A DNA stretch of 64,000 bases from Ptiloglossa arizonensis (lineage: Eukaryota > Arthropoda > Insecta > Hymenoptera > Colletidae), in the NCBI RefSeq assembly GCF_051014685.1, contig NC_135055.1, forward strand, positions 744,001-808,000, read 5' to 3'. The first letter of the stretch is position 1. The number at the start of each line of letters is the position of its first letter. Positions 10,835 through 23,390 of this stretch are shown here, in pieces. Under the pieces are notes generated by a model, which saw only the letters and a list, made by a program, of their open reading frames with translations, did not search any database and was not told the origin of the DNA. The position numbers were made by a program, and so were the translations under genes.

Positions 10835-12232
10835 ACGCTTGAGAAACTCAAAATTTTCGCAGTTCTGATGCCCGAAACGAATAACCAGAACGGCCTAGGG
10901 GCAAACTACTCATACCGTTGTAATCGGGCGAGTTTCTACTTTCAGATGCAACAGAAATTTAGCGGATTGGTCAAGCCGTTCGCGAGATATGGCAGTTTTG
11001 AGGTAAGAAACGCTAGAGAAACTCAAAATTTTCGCAGTTCTGATGCCCGGTACGAATAACTAGAACGGCCTAGGGGAAAACTACTCATACCTTTGTAATC
11101 GGGCGGGTTTCTACTTTCAGATGCAACAGAGATTTTGCGGATTGGTCAATCCGTTCGCGAGATATGGCAGTTTGGAGGTAAGAAACGCTTGAGGAACTCC
11201 AAATTTTCGCAGTTCTGATGCTCGAAACGAATAACTAGAACGGCCTAGGGGAAAACTACTCGTACCGTTGTAATCGGGCGAGTTTCTACTTTCAGATGCA
11301 ACAGAAATTTTGCGGATTGGTCAATCCGTTCGCGAGATATGGCAGTTTGGAGGTAAGAAACGCTTGAGAAACTCCAAATTTTCGCAGTTCTGATGCTCGA
11401 AACGAATAACTAGAACGGCCTAGGGGAAAACTACTCATACCGTTGTAATCGGCGAGTTTCTGCTTTCAGATGCAACAGAAATTTTGCGGATTGGTCAATC
11501 CGTTCGCGAGATATGGCAGTTTTGAGGTAAGAAACGCTTGAGAAACTCCAAATTTTCGCAGTTCTGATGCCCGAAACGAATAACCAGGACGGCCTAGTGG
11601 CAAACTACTCATTCCGTTGTAATCGGGCGAGTTTCTACTTTCAGATGCAACAGAAATTTAGCGGATTGGTCAATCCGTTCGCGAGATATGGCAGTTTTGA
11701 GGTAAGAAACGCTAGAGAAACTCAAAATTTTCGCAGTTCTGATGCTCGAAACGAATAACTAGAACGGCCTAGGGGAAAACTACTCATACCTTTGTAATCG
11801 GGCGGGTTTCTACTTTCAGATGCAACAGAAATTTTGCGGATTGGTCAATCCGTTCGCGAGATATGGCAGTTTGGAGGTAAGAAACGCTTGAGAAACTCCA
11901 AATTTGCGCAGTTCTGATGCTCGAAACGAATAACTAGAACGGCCTAGGGGAAAACTACTCATACCGTTGTAATCGGCGAGTTTCTACTTTCAGATGCAAC
12001 AGAAATTTGACGGATTGGTCAATCCGTTCGCGAGATATGGCAGTTTTGAGGTAAGAAACGCTTGAGAAACTCCAAATTTTCGCAGTTCTGATGCTCGAAA
12101 CGAATAACTAGAACGTCCTAGGGGAAAACTACTCATACCGTTGTAATCGGGCGAGTTTCTACTTTCAGATGCAACAGAAATTTTACGGATTGGTCAATCC
12201 GTTCGCGAGATATGGCAGTTTTGAGGTAAGAA
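10835..12232 (+). repeat. HOR-A truncated copy, eight monomers
   Basis: Slots 1-6 follow the HOR-A order. The next monomer (11884) is the aaatttgcgcag type of slot 11, so slots 7-10 (four monomers) are missing. The ending has tttgacgg and then a ctcgaaac monomer, as in copy 1 and not copies 2 and 3. The loss of a whole number of monomers is what unequal exchange in register would produce. A private change, tcaagccg, lies near 10973. Confidence 0.75.
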
Positions 12233-13977
12233 ACGCTTGAGAAACTCCAAATTTTCGCAGTTCTGATGCTCGAAACGAATAACTAGAACGGCCTAGGGGA
12301 AAACTACTCATACCGTTGTAATCGGCGAGTTTCTGCTTTCAGATGCAACAGAAATTTTGCGGATTGGTCAATCCGTTCGCGAGATATGGCAGTTTTGAGG
12401 TAAGAAACGCTTGAGAAACTCCAAATTTTCGCAGTTCTGATGCTCGAAACGAATAACTAGAACGGCCTAGGGGAAAACAACTCATACCGTTGTAATCGGC
12501 GAGTTTCTGCTTTCAGATGCAACAGAAATTTTGCGGATTGGTCAATCCGTTCGCGAGATATGGCAGTTTGGAGGTAAGAAACGCTTGAGAAACTCCAAAT
12601 TTGCGCAGTTCTGATGCTCGAAACGAATAACTAGAACGGCCTAGGGGAAAACTACTCATACCGTTGTAATCGGCGAGTTTCTACTTTCAGATGCAACAGA
12701 AATTTGACGGATTGGTCAATCCGTTCGCGAGATATGGCAGTTTTGAGGTAAGAAACGCTAGAGAAACTCAAAATTTTCGCAGTTCTGATGCTCGAAACGA
12801 ATAACTAGAACGGCCTAGTGGAAAACTACTCAAACCTTTGTAATCGGGCGAGTTTCTACTTTCAGATGCAACAGAAATTTTGCGGATTGGTCAATCCGTT
12901 CGCGAGATATGGAAGTTTGGAGGTAAGAAACGCTTGAGGAACACCAAATTTTCGCAGTTCTGATGCTCGAAACGAATAACTAGAACGGCCTAGGGGAAAA
13001 TTACTCGTACCGTTGTAATCGGGCGAGTTTCTACTTTCAGATGCAACAGAAATTTTGCGGATTGATCAATCCGTTCGCGAGATATGGCAGTTTTGTGGTA
13101 AGAAACGCTTGAGAAACTCCAAATTTTCGCAGTTCTGATGCTCGAAATGAATAACTAGAACGGCCTAGGGGAATACTACTTATACCGTTGTAATCGGCGT
13201 GTTTCTACTTTCAGATGCAACAGAAATTTTACGGATTGGTCAATCCGTTCGCGAGATATGGCAGTTTTGAGGTAAGAAACGCTTGAGAAACTCCAAATTT
13301 TCGCAGTTCTGATGCTCGAAACGAATAACTAGAACGGCCTAGGGGAAAACTACTCATACCGTTGTAATCGGGCGAGTTTCTACTTTCAGATGCAACAGAA
13401 ATTTTGCGGATTGGTCAATCCGTTCGCGAGATATGGCAGTTTGGAGGTAAGAAACGCTTGAGAAACTCAAAATTTTCGCAGTTCTGATGCCCGAAACGAA
13501 TAACTAGAACGGCCTAGGGGAAAACTACTCATACCGTTGTAATCGGGCGAGTTTCTACTTTCAGATGCAACAGAAATTTTGCGGATTGGTCAATCCGTTC
13601 GCGAGATATGGAAGTTTGGAGGTAAGAAACGCTTGAGGAACACCAAATTTTCGCAGTTCTGATGCTCGAAACGAATAACTAGAACGGCCTAGGGGAAAAT
13701 TACTCGTACCGTTGTAATCGGGCGAGTTTCTACTTTCAGATGCAACAGAAATTTTGCGGATTGGTCAATCCGTTCGCGAGATATGGCAGTTTTGTGGTAA
13801 GAAACGCTTGAGAAACTCCAAATTTTCGCAGTTCTGATGCTCGAAATGAATAACTAGAACGGCCTAGGGGAATACTACTTATACCGTTGTAATCGGCGAG
13901 TTTCTACTTTCAGATGCAACAGAAATTTTACGGATTGGTCAATCCGTTCGCGAGATATGGCAGTTTTGATGTAAGAA
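12233..13977 (+). repeat. HOR-B block 2
   Basis: Ten monomers carrying the HOR-B variants: aaaacaactc, aaacctttg, atggaag, gaggaacacc (12939, 13638), gaaatgaat (13148, 13847), gaatactactt and tttacgg. Spacing of both gaggaacacc and gaaatgaat is 699 bp, a 4-mer, whereas in block 1 gaaatgaat recurs after 872 bp. One slot 11 type HOR-A monomer (aaatttgcgcag, tttgacgg) is embedded near 12570-12743, showing exchange between the two families. Confidence 0.7.
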
Positions 13978-16900
13978 ACGCTAGAGAAACTCAAAATTTT
14001 CGCAGTTCTGATGCCCGGAACGATTAACTAGAACGGCCTATGGGAAAACTACTCATACCGTTGTAATCGGGCGAGTTTCTACTTTCAGATGCAACAGATA
14101 TTTTGCGGATTGGTCAATCCGTTCGCGAGATATGGCAGTTTGGAGGTAAGAAACTCCAAGTTTCGGCAGTTCTGATGCTCGAAACAAACAACTAGAACGG
14201 CCTAGGGGAAAACTACTCATACCGTTCTAATCGGGCGAGTTCCTACTTTCAGATGCGACAGAAATTTAGCGGATTGGTCAATCCGTTCGCGAGATATGGC
14301 AGTTTTGAGGTAAGAAACGCTTGAGAAACTCAAAATTTTCGCAGTTCTGATGCTCGAAACGCATAACTAGAACGGCCTAGGGGAAAAGTACGCATACCGT
14401 TGTAATCGGGCGAGTTTCTACTTTCAGATGCAACAGAAATTTTGCGGATTGGTCAATCCGTTCGCGAGATATGGCAGTTTTGAGGTAAGAAACGCGTGAG
14501 AAACTCCAAATTTTCGCAGTTCTGATGCCCGGAACGAATAACTAGAACGGCCTAGGGGAAAACTACTCATACCGTTGTAATCTGCGAGTTTCTACTTTCA
14601 GATGCAACAGAAATTTTGCGGATTGGTCAATCCGTTCGCGAGATATGGCAGTTTTGAGGTAAGAAACGCTTGAGAAACTCCAAATTTTCGCAGTTCTGAT
14701 GCTCGAAACGAATAACTAGAACGGCCTAGGGGAAAACAACTCATACCGTTGTAATCGGCAGGTTTCTACTTTCAGATGCAACAGAAATTTTGCGGATTGG
14801 TAAATCCGGTCGCGAGATATGGCAGTTTTGAAGTAAGAATAGCTTGAGAAACTCCAAATTTTCGCAGTTCTGATGCCCGAAACGAATAACTAGAACGGCC
14901 AAGGGGAAAACTACTCATACAGTTGTAATCGGGCGAGTGTCTATTTTCAGATGCAACAGAAATTTTGCGGATTGGTCATTCCGTTCGCGAGATATGGCAG
15001 TTCTGAGGTAAGAAACGCTTGAGAAACTCCAAATTTTCGCAGTTCTGATGCTCGAAACGAATAACTAGAACGGCCTAGGGGAAAACTACTCATACCGTTG
15101 TAATCGGCGAGTTTCTACTTTCAGATGCAACAGAAATTTTGCGGATTGGTCAATCCGTTCGCGAGATATGGCAGTTTTGAGGTAAGAAACGCTTGAGAAA
15201 CTCCAAATTTTCGCAGTTCTGATGCTCGAAACGAATAACTAGAACGGCCTAGGGGAAAACTACTCATACCGTTGCAATCGGTCGAGTTTCTACTTTCAGA
15301 TGCAACAGAAATTTTGCGGATTGGTCAATCCGTTCGCGAGATATGGCAGTTTTGAGGTAAGAAACGCTTGAGAAACTCAAAATTTTCGCAGTTCTGATGC
15401 CCGGAACGAATAACTGGAACGGCCTAGGGGAAAACTACTCATACCGTTGTAATCGGGCGAGTTTCTACTTTCAGACGCAACAGAAATTTTGCGGATTGGT
15501 AAATCCGTTCGCGAGATATGGCAGTTTGGAGGTAAGAAACGCTTGAGAAACTCCAAATTTTCGCAGTTCTGATGCTCGAAACGAATAACTAGAAGGGCCT
15601 AGGGGAAAACTACTCATACCGTTGTAATCGGCGAGTTTCTACTTTCAGATGCAACAGAAATTTTGCGGATTGGTCAATCCGTTCGCGAGATATGGCAGTT
15701 TTGTGGTAAGAAACGCTTGAGAAACTCCAAATTTTCGCAGTTCTGATGCTCGAAACGAATAACTAGAACGGCCTAGAGGAAAACTACTCATACCGTTGCA
15801 ATCGGTCGAGTTTCTACTTTCAGATGCAACAGAAATTTTGCGGATTGGTCAATCCGTTCGCGAGATATGGCAGTTTGGAGGTAAGAAACGCTTGAGAAAC
15901 TCCAAGTTTCGGCAGTTCTGATGCTCGAAACAAATAACTAGAACGGCCTAGGGGAAAACTACTCATACCGTTGTAATCGGGCGAGTTTCTACTTTCAGAT
16001 GCAACAGAAATTTTGCGGATTGGTCAATCCGTTCGCGAGATATGGCAGTTTTGAGGTAAGAAACGCTTGAGAAACTCAAAATTTTCGCAGTTCTGATGCT
16101 CGAAACGAATAACTAGAACGGCCTAGGGGAAAACTACTCATACCGTTGTAATCGGCGAGTTTCTACTTTCAGATGCAACAGAAATTTTGTGGATTGGTCA
16201 ATCCGTTCGCGAGATATGGCAGTTTTGAGGCAAGAAACGCTTGAGAAACTCCAAATTTTCGCAGTTCTGATGCTCGAAACGAATAACTAGAACGGCCTAG
16301 GGGAAAACTACTGATACCGTTGTAATCGGGCGAGTTTCTACTTTCAGATGCAACAGAAATTTTGCGGATTGGTCAATCCGTTCGCGAGATATGGCAGTTT
16401 GGAGGTAAGAAACGCTTGAGAAACTCCAAATTTTCGCAAATCTGATGCTCGAAACGAATAACTAGAACGGCCTAGGGGAAAACTACTGATACCGTTGTAA
16501 TCGGGCGAGTTTCTACTTTCAGATGCAACAGAAATTTTGCGGATTGGTCAATCCGTTCGCGAGATATGGCAGTTTGGAGGTAAGAAACGCTTGAGAAACT
16601 CTAAATTTTCGCAGTTCTGATGCTCGAAACGCATAACTAGAACGGCCTAGGGAAAACTACTCATACCGTTGTAATCGGCGAGTATCTGCTTTCAGATGCA
16701 ACAGAAATTTTGCGGATTGGTCAATCCGTTCGCGAGATATGGCAGTTTTGAGGTAAGAAACGCTTGAGAAACTCCAAATTTTCGCAGTTCTGATGCTCGA
16801 AACGAATAACTAGAACGGCCTAGGGGAAAACTACTCATACCGTTGAAATCGGGCGATTTACTACTTTCAGATGCAACAGAAATTTTGCGGATTGGTCAAT

Positions 16901-19733
16901 CCGTTCGCGAGATATGGCAGTTTTGAGGTAAGAAACGCTTGAGAAACTCAAAATTTTTGCAGTTCTGATGCCCGGAACGAATAACTAGAACGGCCTAGCG
17001 GAAAACTACTCATACCGTTGTAATCGGGCGAGTTTCTGCTTTCAGATGCAACAGAAATTTTGCTGATTGGTCAATCCGTTCGCGAGATATGGCAGTTTTG
17101 AGGTAAGAAACGCTTGAGAAACTCCAAATTTTCGCAAATCTGATGCTCGAAACGAATAACTAGAACGGCCTAGGGGAAAACTACTGATACCGTTGTAATC
17201 GGGCGAGTTTCTACTTTCAGATGCAACAGAAATTTTGCGGATTGGTCAATCCGTTCGCGAGATATGGCAGTTTGGAGGTAAGAAACGCTTGAGAAACTCC
17301 AAATTTTCGCAGTTCTGATGCTCGAAACGAATAACTAGAACGGCCTAGGGGAAAACTACTCGTACCGTTGTAATCGGGCGAGTTTCTACTTTCAGATGCA
17401 ACAGAAATTTTGCGGATTGGTCAATCCGTTAGCGAGATATGGCAGTTTGGAGGTAAGAAACGCTTGAGAAACTCCAAATTTTCGCAGTTCTGATGCTCGA
17501 AACGAATAACTAGAACTGCCTAGGGGAAAACTACTCGTACCGTTGTAATCGAGCGAGTTTCTACTTTCAGATGCAACAGAAATTTTGCGGATTGGTCAAT
17601 CCGTTCGCGAGATATGGCAGTTTTGAGGTAAGAAACGCTTGAGAAACTCCAAATTTTCGCAGTTCTGATGCCCGAAACGAATAACTAGAACGGCCAAGTG
17701 GAAAACTACTCATACAGTTGTAATCGGGCGAGTTTCTATTTTCAGATGCAACAGAAATTATGCGGATTGGTCAATCCGTTCGCGAGATATGGCAGTTTGG
17801 AGGTAAGAAACGCTTGAGAAACTCCAAATTTTCGCAGTTCTGATGCTCGGTACGAATAACTAGAACGGCCTAGGGGAAAACTACTCGTACCGTTGTAATC
17901 GGGCGAGTTTCTACTTTCAGATGCAACAGAAATTTTGCGGATTGGTCAATCCGTTCGCAAGATATGGCAGTTTGGAGGTAAGAAACGCTTGAGAAACTCC
18001 AAATTTTCGCAGTTCTGATGCTCGAAACGAATAACTAGAACGGCCTAGGGGAAAACTACTCATACCGTTGTAATCGGCGAGTTTCTGCTTTCAAATGCAA
18101 CAGAAATTTTGCGGATTCGTCAATCCGTTCGCGAGATATGGCAGTTTTGAGATAAGAAACGCTTGAGAAACTCCAAATTTTCGCAGTTCTGATGCTCGAA
18201 ACGAATAACTAGAACGGCCTAGGGGAAAACTACTCATACCGTTGAAATCGGGCGAGTTACTACTTTCAGATGCAACAGAAATTTTGCGGATTGGTCAATC
18301 CGTTCGCGAGATATGGCAGTTTTGAGGTAAGAAACGCTTGAGAAACTCAAAATTTTTGCAGTTCTGATGCCCGGAACGAATAACTAGAACGGCCTAGCGG
18401 AAAACTGCTCATACCGTTGTAATCGGGCGAGTTTCTACTTTCAGATGCAACAGAAATTTTGCGGATTGGTCAATCCGTTCGCGAGATATGGCAGTTTGGA
18501 GGTAAGAAACGCTTGAGAAACTCTAAATTTTCGCAGTTCTGATGCTCGAAACGCATAACTAGAACGGCCTAGGGGAAAACTACTCATACCGTTGTAATCG
18601 GCGAGTATCTGCTTTCAGATGCAACAGAAATTTTGCGGATTGGTCAATCCGTTCGCGAGATATGGCAGTTTTGAGGTAAGAAACGCTTGAGAAACTCCAA
18701 ATTTTCGCAGTTCTGATGCTCGAAACGAATAACTAGAACGGCCTAGGGGAAAACTACTCATACCGTTGAAATCGGGCGATTTACTACTTTCAGATGCAAC
18801 AGAAATTTTGCGGATTGGTCAATCCGTTCGCGAGATATGGCAGTTTTGAGGTAAGAAACGCTTGAGAAACTCAAAATTTTTGCAGTTCTGATGCCCGGAA
18901 CGAATAACTAGAACGGCCTAGCGGAAAACTACTCATACCGTTGTAATCGGGCGAGTTTCTACTTTCAGATGCAACAGAAATTTTGCGGATTGGTCAATCC
19001 GTTCGCGAGATATGGCAGTTTTGAGGTAAGAAACGCTTGAGAAACTCCAAATTTTCGCAGTTCTGATGCCCGAAACGAATAACTAGAACGGCCAAGTGGA
19101 AAACTACTCATACAGTTGTAATCGGGCGAGTTTCTATTTTCAGATGCAACAGAAATTTTGCGGATTGGTCAATCCGTTCGCGAGATATGGCAGTTTTGAG
19201 GTAAGAAACGCTTGAGAAACTCAAAATTTTCGCAGTTCTGATGCCCGAAACGAATAACTAGAACGGCCTAGGGGAAAACTACTCATACCGTTGTAATCGG
19301 GCGAGTTTCTACTTTCAGATGCAACAGAAATTTAGCGGATTGGTCAATCCGTTCGCGAGATATGGCAGTTTTGATGTAAGAAACGCTAGGGAAACTCAAA
19401 ATTTTCGCAGTTCTGATGCCCGGAACGATTAACTAGAACGGCCTATGGGAAAACTACTCATACCGTTGTAATCGGGCGAGTTTCTACTTTCAGATGCAAC
19501 AAAATTTTGCGGATTGGTCAATCCGTTCGCGAGATATGGCAGTTTTGATGTAAGAAACGCTTGAGAAACTCAAAGTTTTCGCAGTTCTGATGCCCGGAAC
19601 GAATAACTGGAACGGCCTAGGGGAAAACTACTCATACCGTTGTAATCGGGCGAGTTTCTACTTTCAGATGCAACAGAAATTTTGCGGATTGGTCAATCCG
19701 TTCGCGAGATATGGCAGTTTGGAGGTAAGAAAC
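13978..19733 (+). repeat. HOR-C copy 1, expanded form
   Basis: The block opens with a gctagag/gattaac/ctatggg monomer and then the 11-bp-deleted monomer whose tccaag begins at 14155. From that marker to the next is 5579 bp, about 32 monomers. Ordered bar-codes after the marker are caaacaac with ttctaat, gcataac with aaaagtacgc, acgcgtgag, aatctgcgag, ggcagg with aatccggtcgcg, gaatagc, ggccaagg with catacag, and gtcattcc. The 3657-bp copy 2 lacks eleven monomers net. The extra ones carry ttcgcaaatctg, actgatacc and gaactgcc and lie in 15191-17985. Confidence 0.75.
14150..14160 (+). repeat. Monomer with 11-bp deletion, HOR-C phase marker
   Basis: The normal join gtaagaaac-gcttgagaaac-tcc is shortened to gtaagaaactcc. 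The 11 lost bases end in the same gaaac that precedes them, so slippage or recombination between two gaaac words is the simple explanation. The same deletion, with the same private neighbours (caaacaac, ttctaat, gcgacag), is at 19734 and 23391. This shows the three sites descend from a single event. Confidence 0.85.
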
Positions 19734-22700
19734 TCCAAGTTTCGGCAGTTCTGATGCTCGAAACAAACAACTAGAACGGCCTAGGGGAAAACTACTCATA
19801 CCGTTCTAATCGGGCGAGTTCCTACTTTCAGATGCGACAGAAATTTAGCGGATTGGTCAATCCGTTCGCGAGATATGGCAGTTTTGAGGTAAGAAACGCT
19901 TGAGAAACTCAAAATTTTCGCAGTTCTGATGCTCGAAACGCATAACTAGAACGGCCTAGGGGAAAAGTACGCATACCGTTGTAATCGGGCGAGTTTCTAC
20001 TTTCAGATGCAACAGAAATTTTGCGGATTGGTCAATCCGTTCGCGAGATATGGCAGTTTTGAGGTAAGAAACGCGTGAGAAACTCCAAATTTTCGCAGTT
20101 CTGATGCCCGGAACGAATAACTAGAACGGCCTAGGGGAAAACTACTCATACCGTTGTAATCTGCGAGTTTCTACTTTCAGATGCAACAGAAATTTTGCGG
20201 ATTGGTCAATCCGTTCGCGAGATATGGCAGTTTTGAGGTAAGAAACGCTTGAGAAACTCCAAATTTTCGCAGTTCTGATGCTCGAAACGAATAACTAGAA
20301 CGGCCTAGGGGAAAACAACTCATACCGTTGTAATCGGCAGGTTTCTACTTTCAGATGCAACAGAAATTTTGCGGATTGGTAAATCCGGTCGCGAGATATG
20401 GCAGTTTTGAAGTAAGAATAGCTTGAGAAACTCCAAATTTTCGCAGTTCTGATGCCCGAAACGAATAACTAGAACGGCCAAGGGAAAAACTACTCATACA
20501 GTTGTAATCGGGCGAGTGTCTATTTTCAGATGCAACAGAAATTTTGCGGATTGGTCATTCCGTTCGCGAGATATGGCAGTTCTGAGGTAAGAAATGCTTG
20601 AGAAACTCCAAATTTTCGCAGTTCTGATGCTCGAAACGAATAACTAGAACGGCCTAGGGGAAAACTACTCATACCGTTGCAATCGGGCGAGTTTCTACTT
20701 TCAGATGCAACAGAAATTTTGCGGATTGGTCAATCCGTTCGCGAGATATGGCAATTTGGAGGTAAGAAACGCTTGAGAAACTCCAAATTTTCGCAGTTCT
20801 GATGCTTGAAACGAATAACTAGAACGGCCTAGGGGAAAACTACTCATACCGTTGTAATCGGGCGAGTTTCTACTTTCAGATGCAACAGAAATTTTGCGGA
20901 TTGGTCAATCCGTTCGCGAGATATGGCAGTTTGGAGGTAAGAAACGCTTGAGAAACTCCAAATTTTCGCAGTTCTGATGCTCGAAACGCATAACTAGAAC
21001 GGCCTAGGGGAAAACTACTCATACCGTTGTAATCGGGCGAATTTCTACTTTCAGATGCAACAGAAATTTTGCGGATTGGTCAATCCGTTCGCGAGATATG
21101 GCAGTTTTGAGGTAAGAAACGCTTGAGAAACTCCAAATTTTCGCAGTTCTGATGCTCGAAACGAATAACTAGAACGGCCTAGGGGAAAACTACTCATACC
21201 GTTGTAATCGGCGAGTTTCTACTTTCAGATGCAACAGAAATTTTGCGGATTGGTCAATCCGTTCGCGAGATATGGCAGTTTTGAGGTAAGAAACGCTTGA
21301 GAAACTCCAAATTTTCGCAGTTCTGATGCTCGAAACGAATAACTAGAACGGCCTAGGGGAAAACTACTCATACCGTTGCAATCGGTCGAGTTTCTACTTT
21401 CAGATGCAACAGAAATTTTGCGGATTGGTCAATCCGTTCGCGAGATATGGCAGTTTTGAGGTAAGAAACGCTTGAGGAACTCAAAATTTTCGCAGTTCTG
21501 ATGCCCGGAACGAATAACTGGAACGGCCTAGGGGAAAACTACTCATACCGTTGTAATCGGGCGAGTTTCTACTTTCAGACGCAACAGAAATTTTGCGGAT
21601 TGGTCAATCCGTTCGCGAGATATGGCAGTTTGGAGGTAAGAAACGCTTGAGAAACTCCAAATTTTCGCAGTTCTGATGCTCGAAACGAATAACTAGAAGG
21701 GCCTAGGGGAAAACTACTCATACCGTTGTAATCGGCGAGATTCTACTTTCAGATGCAACAGAAATTTTGCGGATTGGTCAATCCGTTCGCGAGATATGGC
21801 AGTTTTGAGGTAAGAAACGCTTGAGAAACTCCAAATTTTCGCAGTTCTGATGCTCGAAACGAATAACTAGAACGGCCTAGGGGAAAACTACTCATACCGT
21901 TGTAATCGGCGAGTTTCTGCTTTCAAATGCAACAGAAATTTTGCGGATTCGTCAATCCGTTCGCGAGATATGGCAGTTTTGAGATAAGAAACGCTTGAGA
22001 AACTCCAAATTTTCGCAGTTCTGATGCTCGAAACGAATAACTAGAACGGCCTAGGGGAAAACTACTCATACCGTTGAAATCGGGCGAGTTACTACTTTCA
22101 GATGCAACAGAAATTTTGCGGATTGGTCAATCCGTTCGCGAGATATGGCAGTTTTGAGGTAAGAAACGCTTGAGAAACTCAAAATTTTTGCAGTTCTGAT
22201 GCCCGGAACGAATAACTAGAACGGCCTAGCGGAAAACTGCTCATACCGTTGTAATCGGGCGAGTTTCTACTTTCAGATGCAACAGAAATTTTGCGGATTG
22301 GTCAATCCGTTCGCGAGATATGGCAGTTTGGAGGTAAGAAACGCTTGAGAAACTCTAAATTTTCGCAGTTCTGATGCTCGAAACGCATAACTAGAACGGC
22401 CTAGGGGAAAACTACTCATACCGTTGTAATCGGCGAGTATCTGCTTTCAGATGCAACAGAAATTTTGCGGATTAGTCAATCCGTTCGCGAGATATGGCAG
22501 TTTTGAGGTAAGAAACGCTTGAGAAACTCCAAATTTTCGCAGTTCTGATGCTCGAAACGAATAACTAGAACGGCCTAGGGGAAAACTACTCATACCGTTG
22601 AAATCGGGCGATTTACTACTTTCAGATGCAACAGAAATTTTGCGGATTGGTCAATCCGTTCGCGAGATATGGCAGTTTTGAGGTAAGAAACGCTTGAGAA

Positions 22701-23390
22701 ACTCAAAATTTTTGCAGTTCTGATGCCCGGAACGAATAACTAGAACGGCCTAGCGGAAAACTACTCATACCGTTGTAATCGGGCGAGTTTCTACTTTCAG
22801 ATGCAACAGAAATTTTGCGGATTGGTCAATCCGTTCGCGAGATATGGCAGTTTTGAGGTAAGAAACGCTTGAGAAACTCAAAATTTTCGCAGTTCTGATG
22901 CCCGAAACGAATAACTAGAACGGCCTAGGGGAAAACTACTCATACCGTTGTAATCGGGCGAGTTTCTACTTTCAGATGCAACAGAAATTTAGCGGATTGG
23001 TCAATCCGTTCGCGAGATATGGCAGTTTTGATGTAAGAAACGCTAGAGAAACTCAAAATTTTCGCAGTTCTGATGCCCGGAACGATTAACTAGAACGGCC
23101 TATGGGAAAACTACTCATACCGTTGTAATCGGGCGAGTTTCTACTTTCAGATGCAACAAAATTTTGCGGATTGGTCAATCCGTTCGCGAGATATGGCAGT
23201 TTTGATGTAAGAAACGCTTGAGAAACTCAAAGTTTTCGCAGTTCTGATGCCCGGAACGAATAACTGGAACGGCCTAGGGGAAAACTACTCATACCGTTGT
23301 AATCGGGCGAGTTTCTACTTTCAGATGCAACAGAAATTTTGCGGATTGGTCAATCCGTTCGCGAGATATGGCAGTTTGGAGGTAAGAAAC
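19734..23390 (+). repeat. HOR-C copy 2, 21-mer (3657 bp)
   Basis: This unit runs from one 11-bp-deletion marker to the next. It follows the copy 1 order to about 20590, then goes through gcaatcgggcgag, cttgaaac, gcataac/gggcgaattt and gcaatcggtcgag. It rejoins copy 1 at the tcaaatg/gattcgtc monomer (21817, equivalent to 17985). In the shared tail it lacks one ggccaagtgg monomer that copy 1 has near 19034. A private change, ggattagtc, is near 22472. Confidence 0.75.

Noticed and set aside
383..11758. Repeated 63-codon open frames starting ATGCCCGAAACG (383, 1257, 1956, 2656, 5798, 6672, 7371, 8071, 9469, 10169, 10868, 11567)
   Set aside because: They exist only where a monomer has ccag or ccagg in place of ctag and so loses its stop. 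Each runs through one satellite unit to the stop in the next. They recur with the HOR period and include the intron-like part of the unit, with no flanking gene structure.
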